From the NCBI GenBank assembly GCA_910589655.1, contig CAJUTJ010000002.1:1-20261 (forward strand): a DNA stretch of 20,261 nucleotides, in the 5' to 3' direction. The notes under the pieces were generated by a model. That model did not search any database, was not told the origin of the DNA, and saw nothing but the letters and a program-made list of their open reading frames with translations. Positions within the stretch are counted from its first letter, which is position 1; every line of letters starts with the position of its first letter. The position numbers and the translations under genes were made by a program. Below, one piece after another: positions 14,549 through 20,261 of the stretch. The DNA comes from an uncultured Acetatifactor sp. GTDB taxonomy: Bacteria; Bacillota; Clostridia; Lachnospirales; Lachnospiraceae.

Positions 14549-14733
14549 TAAAGAGCAGGGGGACGGACGGTTACTGGGCACATCGGCTGTGGCAAAGGCA
14601 TAATCTCCGCCCGGAGGAATTTGATGCCATGCCACAGAAAACGAAGTGCTTTTTTATTGCATCTGAAATAATTGAGGATGAATCCCCCTGCCGTAGAGAT
14701 TCACTATATCGCAGAATGGAAAGGAGGCGGTAG
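14545..14733 (+). CDS. Frameshift extension of the tail assembly chaperone (T domain)
   Basis: After a -1 slip at 14539-14545 the next codon is CTG 14545, and the frame stays open for 62 codons until TAG 14731-14733, giving a 219-residue fusion with XkdN. The extension (starting LIKSRGTDGYWAHRLW, with LRPEEFDAMPQK and CFFIASEIIEDE) is not preceded by any ribosome site or good start codon, so it should be made only by frameshifting. It fills exactly the gap between xkdN and the tape measure, whose AAGGAGG (14721-14727) lies within it. The layout is that of the G-GT chaperone pair, in which the extension contacts tube subunits. Confidence 0.85.
   Translation: MIKSRGTDGYWAHRLWQRHNLRPEEFDAMPQKTKCFFIASEIIEDESPCRRDSLYRRMERRR
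14587..14637 (+). other. Long RNA hairpin inside the chaperone extension
   Basis: CTGTGGC (14587-14593) pairs with GCCACAG (14631-14637), GGCAT (14597-14601) with ATGCC (14624-14628), AAT with ATT, and CTCC (14605-14608) with GGAG (14613-14616): about 19 base pairs interrupted by small internal loops. No T tract follows, so it is not a terminator. It begins 41 bases after the slippery heptamer, farther than usual for a frameshift stimulator. Confidence 0.7.
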
Positions 14734-14735
14734 AT

Positions 14736-17700
14736 ATGGCTGGATTATCTGTAATTTTCAGGGCTGTTGATGAAATCAGTTCAAGGTTTGATGCTATGGT
14801 CAGTGCCGGTACCAGGGCGCTGGATTCCTTTGACCGGATTGGAGCTGCCGCCGATTCTTCCTATGATGTGATTTCGGAAGGAGCTGCCGGCGCTGCGGAT
14901 GCCATGGAGCGGGCAGCATCTGCTACAGATTACTGGACCGACAGGATAGGCAATTATGACCGGGAAGCAATGCAGGCCATCTATTCTATAGAGGAACTTG
15001 TGGAAATGGGCTATATGTCGGAGGAAGCATTAAACCATTTGGGGGATGCCTTGGACGATGCAGCGGATGACCTGGAAGACTTTGGGGATGAAGCCGAGGA
15101 CGCAGGGGATGATGCAGAAGATTTTGGGGAACGTTCGCAAAGTGCAGTAGAAGGGCTGGATAAACTATTGGCTACTGTCGGGATTGTTGCGGCATTAACA
15201 GCAATCGGCAGCGCTTTTATGGGCTGCTCCCAGGCGGCGGCAGAGTTTGAAACGAATGTGGCCATGGTATCCACGGTTGCTGACACAACAGTATTGTCTG
15301 CCGGTGAATTATCTGCGCAAATATCAGATCTTTCCATGGATACGGCGAGGAATGTGAATGAATTGGCAGATGCGTCCTATAATGCCATATCCGCAGGTGT
15401 AGCAACGGAAGCCGCAGTGGCAACTGTGGGGGAGGCTTCAAAGCTGGCAACTGCCGGCTTTACATCCTCTTCATCGGCTTTATCCGTGCTGACAACCACG
15501 TTGAACGCATACGGGCTGGAGGCCTCCGAAGTTACTAATATTTCCGACAGTCTGGTTACATCCCAAAACTTGGGTGTCCTGACAATAGATCAAATGGCAA
15601 GCAGTATGGGAAAGGCAATCAGTACCGCATCGGCGTACTCGGTGGATCTTTACAATTTGGAATCAGGATATATCAGCCTGACGAAAGCCGGTATCAGTGT
15701 GGAGGAATCCACAACCTATATATCCAGCATGTTTAATGAGCTGGGCAGCGCCGGCTCCAATGTGGCTACTATCATCACGGAAGAAACCGGTATGTCTTTT
15801 GGGCAGCTGATGAATGCAGGGTATAGTTTGGCAGATGTGCTTGATATTGTGTATGAGAGCGCCGGGCGGGACGGTGAGGCAATGATGAACCTTTGGGGCA
15901 GCGCCGAGGCTGGAAAGGCGGCAAATGCTATTATCAACCAGGGGCTGGATACTTTTAATTCCAACCTGGAGAAGCTGGCGAATTCTGCCGGGACTACCCA
16001 GGCAGCATACGAGGCAATGACGAATACCACTGCTTTCAGTACGGAGAGGATGGAGAACAGCTTCAATAATCTGTCTATTGCCATCGGGGATGACCTGAAT
16101 CCGGTAATAAGCCAATTTCAGAATGGGATTGCGGACGTTACAGACGGATTTACAAAGCTGATCAATGAACATCCGGCAATTACTGCTGTCCTGACCGGCA
16201 TTGTTGTTGGTGTGGGAGCCGTTACGCTGGCGATAACTGCATATATCGCTGTTACGAAGATTGCAGCGGTGGCAAGTGCGGCCCTCGGGACTACCATGAC
16301 AGTCGCGCTCGGTCCTATTATGCTTGTTGTGGCTGCGATAGCTGCCGTAACCGCTGCCGTTATATACATGGCAAATGCCGAGGATGAAGCAGAAAAGGCG
16401 CAGGCATCTCTAACAGCATCTTCTCAGGAAATGGCTGATGAACTGGAAAATTTACAGGAGCAGTATGATGCGCTCACAGAGGCCGGAGCGGCTGATACGG
16501 TGGAGGCATATCAGCTGAAAAACCAGATTGATGAACTGTCTGAAGCGTTCGAGAATAATAAACAGACCATAGGGGACTTGATTGCATATAACGAGCAGCT
16601 TAAGACCACGCTGGATGAAATAGCGAATACTTATGATGAAACCGTGGATTCGATAGATCAGAGCGAATCAGACTCTAAATCACTGATTGCACAGCTGGTG
16701 GCCATGTCGGAGAGTGCGGATCTGTCGGGCGGTCAGCTGGAAATCATGCAGAATATAGTGGATCGGCTGAATGGTTCCTATGAGGGACTGAACCTGACGC
16801 TTGATGAAACCAATGGGAAACTGAATATGTCCGTGGAAGATTTATGGGCCGTTGTTTCGGAATCAGCAGAGCAGGAAAGGGCGCAGGCCAATATGGATGC
16901 ACTCATGGATTACCTTGCGCAGTATCAGGAGGCACAACGAACATATGATGAAGCAATGAAAACACAGGTAGCCGCCAAGGCAGAGTATGATCGCGCCCTG
17001 GAAGAGGACTGGGACGAGGAACATCCGTTTTTAGCATGGACCGGCTGGGCCGATGGTGCTGAAATGAACTGGAGCGGTTCAGTAAAGGATGCTTACCATG
17101 TTTGGGATCAGGCAAAGGAGGCAACAAACGGAGCCAAAGAAAACTTTGATGCCTTGACGGAGAGTATCGAAGCCTGCTATGCACAGATGGGATATTCCGA
17201 GGATGAGATAGAGGAAATGATGGCAGAGCTTGCCCTGGCCAGTGCTTCTGCTACCGAGATGGCTGAAAAACTCGAACAGGAGAAGGAGGCTGTCGAAAAC
17301 ACATCTGATGGATATACAGAGGCGCAGAATGCTTTGAGCCAGTATTCGGAGGCATTGCAGGCTCTTTGTGAAGAATATGATGCCGCATATGAGGCGGCGC
17401 TGCAGAGCATCCAGGGACAATACAGCTTGTGGGATGAGGTGGAGGATGTGGCCGCTATGTCCTCTCAAAGTATCAAAGACGCCCTTCAATCACAGATTGA
17501 TTACTGGAATTCCTACAATGAGAATATGGCCAGCCTTACCGAGAGGGCGGGTGACATTGAGGGATTGAGCGATATGCTGGCCAGTCTGGCAGACGGAAGT
17601 GAAGAATCCGCCGCAATGCTGGCCGGCATGGAGAGCATGAACGATGCAGATCTGTCCGCTGTGGTTCAGCAGTACAACAATCTGCAGACAGCCCAGAGCG

Positions 17701-18302
17701 AAACAGCCGCAAGCGTGGCAGACCTGGAAACGGAATTCTCTGAAAAACTGGAAAATATGCAGACAGAGATGGGCGATATGGTTGACGGCATGGATCTTTC
17801 TACAGAAGCAAAGGCCAATGCAAAAGCTACGATGGATGCCTATGTGAGCGAGATTCAGGCCGGGGTGGCAAGGGCGCAGACAGCCATTGATTCACTGAAC
17901 TTTGCAAATAACACTTTGAGCGGCGGCGGATATCATGAATACGCCACGGGAACTCTTGACGCTGAACCGGGCCTTGCGCTTGTAGGAGAGGAAGGGCCCG
18001 AACTTGTCAACTTTGGCGGTGGCGAGGTGGTTTATACCGCTGCTGAAACATCGAATATTCTGTCACGGGGTAATGAAAACAAAGACTTTTACGTTTCCCC
18101 GCCAGAGGAAACAGGGAGCGGAGATGATTCTGGTGATAAGACCATTACTCTTAGAATTGAGGGTGCCGGGGAAATGAAAGTCAGTGGCGGTGCCAACAAA
18201 GAGGATATCGTAAACGTACTTGTTGAGAATATGAGGGGTGTCCTGATGGATATTCTTCGGCAGGAAATTATGGAGGAGGGGGAAATGTCGTATGAGTTCT
18301 AG
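14736..18302 (+). CDS. Tail tape measure protein (TP901 type)
   Basis: The largest gene: 1188 residues, whose length sets tail length. Residues 1-145 are helical with a very acidic stretch at 103-132 (repeats of DDAEDFG type). Residues about 165-400 form the conserved TP901 tape-measure core (AAAEFETNVAMVSTVADTT, LADASYNAISAG, QMASSMGKAISTASA). Residues about 480-546 are hydrophobic membrane-spanning-type helices. Residues 550-1050 are mainly coiled-coil with a tryptophan-rich interruption at 759-790. At about 1067-1090 comes the usual tail motif YATGTLDAEPGLALVGEEG with PELVNFGGGEVV. No peptidase or lysozyme domain is evident. AAGGAGG (14721-14727) lies eight bases before ATG 14736. The end overlaps the next gene by 11 bp. 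Confidence 0.94.
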   Translation: MAGLSVIFRAVDEISSRFDAMVSAGTRALDSFDRIGAAADSSYDVISEGAAGAADAMERAASATDYWTDRIGNYDREAMQAIYSIEELVEMGYMSEEALNHLGDALDDAADDLEDFGDEAEDAGDDAEDFGERSQSAVEGLDKLLATVGIVAALTAIGSAFMGCSQAAAEFETNVAMVSTVADTTVLSAGELSAQISDLSMDTARNVNELADASYNAISAGVATEAAVATVGEASKLATAGFTSSSSALSVLTTTLNAYGLEASEVTNISDSLVTSQNLGVLTIDQMASSMGKAISTASAYSVDLYNLESGYISLTKAGISVEESTTYISSMFNELGSAGSNVATIITEETGMSFGQLMNAGYSLADVLDIVYESAGRDGEAMMNLWGSAEAGKAANAIINQGLDTFNSNLEKLANSAGTTQAAYEAMTNTTAFSTERMENSFNNLSIAIGDDLNPVISQFQNGIADVTDGFTKLINEHPAITAVLTGIVVGVGAVTLAITAYIAVTKIAAVASAALGTTMTVALGPIMLVVAAIAAVTAAVIYMANAEDEAEKAQASLTASSQEMADELENLQEQYDALTEAGAADTVEAYQLKNQIDELSEAFENNKQTIGDLIAYNEQLKTTLDEIANTYDETVDSIDQSESDSKSLIAQLVAMSESADLSGGQLEIMQNIVDRLNGSYEGLNLTLDETNGKLNMSVEDLWAVVSESAEQERAQANMDALMDYLAQYQEAQRTYDEAMKTQVAAKAEYDRALEEDWDEEHPFLAWTGWADGAEMNWSGSVKDAYHVWDQAKEATNGAKENFDALTESIEACYAQMGYSEDEIEEMMAELALASASATEMAEKLEQEKEAVENTSDGYTEAQNALSQYSEALQALCEEYDAAYEAALQSIQGQYSLWDEVEDVAAMSSQSIKDALQSQIDYWNSYNENMASLTERAGDIEGLSDMLASLADGSEESAAMLAGMESMNDADLSAVVQQYNNLQTAQSETAASVADLETEFSEKLENMQTEMGDMVDGMDLSTEAKANAKATMDAYVSEIQAGVARAQTAIDSLNFANNTLSGGGYHEYATGTLDAEPGLALVGEEGPELVNFGGGEVVYTAAETSNILSRGNENKDFYVSPPEETGSGDDSGDKTITLRIEGAGEMKVSGGANKEDIVNVLVENMRGVLMDILRQEIMEEGEMSYEF

Positions 18303-18957
18303 TTGTCAGATGTATCTTGCGCAGCAGTACACTAAATTCCGCCTCCCCGTCCTTCCGGAAAAAGTTGAAATAGCCTATGGGAGCAACAATGACAAAATGA
18401 GGGTATGCGGTGTTGGAGAAGTGACAGTGATTCAGGACAGCGAAGCGGCCAGCATTAAGTTTTCCAGTTTCTTTCCAAAGCACTATTTCAGTGGGTGTGA
18501 TTATAAGCATATTCCGGATCCCCTTTCTGCAGTCAATACGATTCTGGAATTGAAAAACAGCGGAAAACCGGTAAGGTTTACTATTACTGGTGGCATGAAT
18601 GTATCTATGTATGTCACGATAGAAAAATTTGATACGGAGGAGCAGGGCGGAGATCTGGAAACGATTCACTATTCCATTACCTTAAAGGAATATAGAGAAG
18701 TAACCATACGGCAGATCAAGGTGGAGATTTCTACGAAAAAGGCCACAATCTCAGCACCTGTATCCAGAACCGACAATTCTTCATCAGGCGGTCAGACATA
18801 TACAGTGGTAAAAGGGGACTGCCTGTGGAATATTTCCAAGAAATTTTATGGAAGTGGAGCTAAATATACGATTATTTATAATGCCAATAAATCGGTGATT
18901 GGTGGGAATCCGAATCTCATTTATCCGGGGCAGGTCCTGACCATTCCGGCTGCGTAG
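18292..18957 (+). CDS. xkdP: LysM baseplate protein (XkdP-like)
   Basis: A 221-residue protein, following the tape measure as in PBSX. Residues 1-150 match the XkdP N-terminal beta-rich part (FRLPVLPEKVEIAYGSNN, a DLETIHYSITLKEYR strand pair). Residues about 168-219 are a LysM domain: YTVVKGDCLWNISKKFYG, IIYNANKSVI, NPNLIYPGQVLTIP. LysM binds peptidoglycan or plays a structural hub role in contractile tails (gp53-like). GGAGGAGGGGG at 18272-18282 precedes ATG 18292, which overlaps the tape-measure end by 11 bp. Confidence 0.92.
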   Translation: MSSSCQMYLAQQYTKFRLPVLPEKVEIAYGSNNDKMRVCGVGEVTVIQDSEAASIKFSSFFPKHYFSGCDYKHIPDPLSAVNTILELKNSGKPVRFTITGGMNVSMYVTIEKFDTEEQGGDLETIHYSITLKEYREVTIRQIKVEISTKKATISAPVSRTDNSSSGGQTYTVVKGDCLWNISKKFYGSGAKYTIIYNANKSVIGGNPNLIYPGQVLTIPAA

Positions 18958-18970
18958 GAGGGAGGTGCTT

Positions 18971-19951
18971 ATGATCCAGTTTATTATTATCAAAGGAACT
19001 GTGGGATATGATGTTTCAGAATGCTTTGAAACAATTACCTGGGGAGGCAGGAAAGGAGCCGCTCCAAGGAATGTTAAAATCACGCTGATGGATGATGATG
19101 GGGACAGCCATAAACGGGTATCAGTAGACTGCGAGGACGGGGACCAGTGTGTTATGTATGAGGACGGATCTGAATTGTTCCGGGGAATCATCGTGTCCCA
19201 CACGCAGAGCAATAAGAAAAAACTTGTGATTACCGCCTATGATAATATGTACCACCTGGCGAATAATAAGGATTCTTTTTGCTATACCAATAAAACGGCA
19301 ACGGAAATCTTCAATGATTGCATGACCCGGATTGGGATGACGGGAGGCGGAGCCGTGGATACTGTGTACGTTATTCCGGAACTGCCGAAAGCAAAAACCA
19401 CATATTATGATGTTTTACTGGATGCCCTGAGCAGTACCTATAAAGCGACGGGCATCCGTTATTATATTTCTTCTGAGAAAGGAAATATTCATTTGAAGCG
19501 GAGGGCTGAATCTGCCCTGCAGTGGGTGCTGGAAGTTGGCGCCAACATTACAGACTATAACTATACAAAAAGTATCGTGGGAATAAAGACGAGAGTGCGG
19601 CTTTTGTCAAAAGAGGATGCGGTTGTCTATGAGGAAGTAAATACCGCCTTAGAGGGAAAGATAGGGGTGTTCATGGAGGTTAAATCTGTGGATGACAGCT
19701 ATAACGATGCACAGATGAAGGAACTGGTCCAGTCGGTATTTTCCGAAAAGGGCATGCCGACAAAATCCCTGAAAGTATCTGGCATTGGGATATCGGAGGC
19801 CGTATCGGGTGGATGTGTCTATGTAATCATTCCACATTTGGGAATAAAAAGAACTTTTTATATCGATGAGGATAGCCATACCTTTACAAGAAAATCCCAC
19901 AAAATGACATTGAAACTGAATTTTGCAGACGATATTGATTCTGCCGGATAG
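18971..19951 (+). CDS. xkdQ: Baseplate hub protein (XkdQ/YqbQ-like)
   Basis: A 326-residue protein expected to form the central hub at the tip of the tail tube (gp27-like). Family-like features are GYDVSECFETITWGGRKG at the N-terminus, LITAYDNMYHLANNKDSFCY-type sequence near residue 85, the TATEIFNDCMTRIGM helix, and YYISSEKGNIHLKRRAE in the middle, ending with a DEDSHTFTRKSHKMTL strand. ATG 18971 is preferred to the in-frame GTG 18965, because GTG 18965 overlaps the GGAGGT ribosome site. It begins 13 bp after the LysM gene and ends inside the ribosome site of the following gene. Confidence 0.9.
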   Translation: MIQFIIIKGTVGYDVSECFETITWGGRKGAAPRNVKITLMDDDGDSHKRVSVDCEDGDQCVMYEDGSELFRGIIVSHTQSNKKKLVITAYDNMYHLANNKDSFCYTNKTATEIFNDCMTRIGMTGGGAVDTVYVIPELPKAKTTYYDVLLDALSSTYKATGIRYYISSEKGNIHLKRRAESALQWVLEVGANITDYNYTKSIVGIKTRVRLLSKEDAVVYEEVNTALEGKIGVFMEVKSVDDSYNDAQMKELVQSVFSEKGMPTKSLKVSGIGISEAVSGGCVYVIIPHLGIKRTFYIDEDSHTFTRKSHKMTLKLNFADDIDSAG

Positions 19952-19959
19952 GAGGGATT

Positions 19960-20261
19960 ATGGAGGATCAGACAAGCATAAAGCAGATGATACAAAGTAT
20001 GTCGCCAGACGGCGCCGGCGTGGTTGAAGGCACTGTGACAAATGCGGCCCCGTTGGAAATAACCCTTACTAATGATGCCAAGATGATCCTGTCGGCCAAT
20101 TCTCTGATAGTCCCGGAGCATTTAACGGATCATGAGATAGAGGCGGATATTATGATGGATGACGGCGCTCTGTATGCTCCTACCGGGGCGGAGGATGAAA
20201 AAGGAGAGCATGAGCACCCGGGGATTGCAAAGAGCGGAAAACACACACATGAACTGAAAGG
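19960..20261 (+). CDS. DUF2577-type baseplate protein (XkdR/YqbR-like), 3' truncated by the window edge
   Basis: One hundred codons are visible before the sequence ends. The opening MEDQTSIKQMIQSMS, the short beta unit VVEGTVTNAAPLEITLTND, then NSLIVPEHLTDHEIEADI fit DUF2577 proteins, which follow xkdQ in PBSX-like operons. The last visible part is His-rich (EHEHPG, KHTHEL), as often seen in this family. AGGAGG (19949-19954) precedes ATG 19960. Role in the baseplate is inferred from position. Confidence 0.8.
   Translation, partial: MEDQTSIKQMIQSMSPDGAGVVEGTVTNAAPLEITLTNDAKMILSANSLIVPEHLTDHEIEADIMMDDGALYAPTGAEDEKGEHEHPGIAKSGKHTHELK

Noticed and set aside
12115..18957. Interpretation of the locus as a headless tailocin
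   Set aside because: Intact terminase, portal, protease, capsid and connectors upstream argue for a DNA-packaging phage particle.
1..20261. tRNA genes, CRISPR arrays, insertion sequences, attachment sites
   Set aside because: No cloverleaf, regularly spaced repeat array, transposase or integrase gene, or terminal inverted repeats were seen; coding density leaves little room for them.

Overview
The window is a contiguous, fully plus-strand stretch of the late (packaging, head and contractile tail) region of a temperate-type tailed phage or prophage with myovirus morphology. Family likeness, dense Shine-Dalgarno sites (AGGAGG or AAGGAGG before nearly every gene), moderate GC and overlapping gene ends all point to a low-to-mid GC Firmicutes host, most likely a gut Clostridia/Lachnospiraceae-type bacterium (inference; no host gene is present). 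Gene order follows the Bacillus PBSX (xkd) and skin-element (yqb) late operons closely.

Layout. (1) 1-1283: a 5'-truncated PAPS-reductase-like protein overlapping a ParB-fold (IbrB-like) protein. (2) 1319-1347: an intrinsic terminator. (3) 1381-5334: small terminase, large terminase and portal, the DNA packaging motor. (4) 5327-7241: a minor head protein (MuF type) that carries a C-terminal EndoU-like RNase domain, followed 1 nt later by a small acidic protein that is the best candidate for its immunity protein. (5) 7257-7280: a second hairpin terminator. (6) 7361-9753: XkdF-type prohead protease fused to a scaffold-like tail, with a likely nested scaffold start, then the major capsid protein with an inserted small domain. 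(7) 9764-11874: YqbF-like protein, head-tail connectors and tail terminator. (8) 11876-13935: a small unknown protein, tail sheath and tail tube. (9) 13943-13986: a third terminator. (10) 14075-20261: tail assembly chaperone with a visible -1 frameshift site, tape measure, LysM baseplate protein, baseplate hub and the truncated start of a DUF2577-type baseplate protein.

How it works together. TerS/TerL and the portal load DNA into a shell made by capsid, protease and scaffold. The connectors and tail terminator join it to a tube and sheath whose length is set by the tape measure with help from the two chaperone forms. The baseplate genes begin at the right edge. Nothing looks broken, so this reads as a functional particle-forming module and not a decayed remnant, although lysis, fibre and integration genes lie outside the window.

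The most interesting parts are the capsid-borne MuF-EndoU toxin with its putative antitoxin gene; the PAPS-reductase/ParB pair; a textbook -1 frameshift cassette (SD-like site, A_AAA_AAC, immediate TGA, 62-codon extension) followed by a long RNA hairpin; and a nested scaffold start inside the protease gene.
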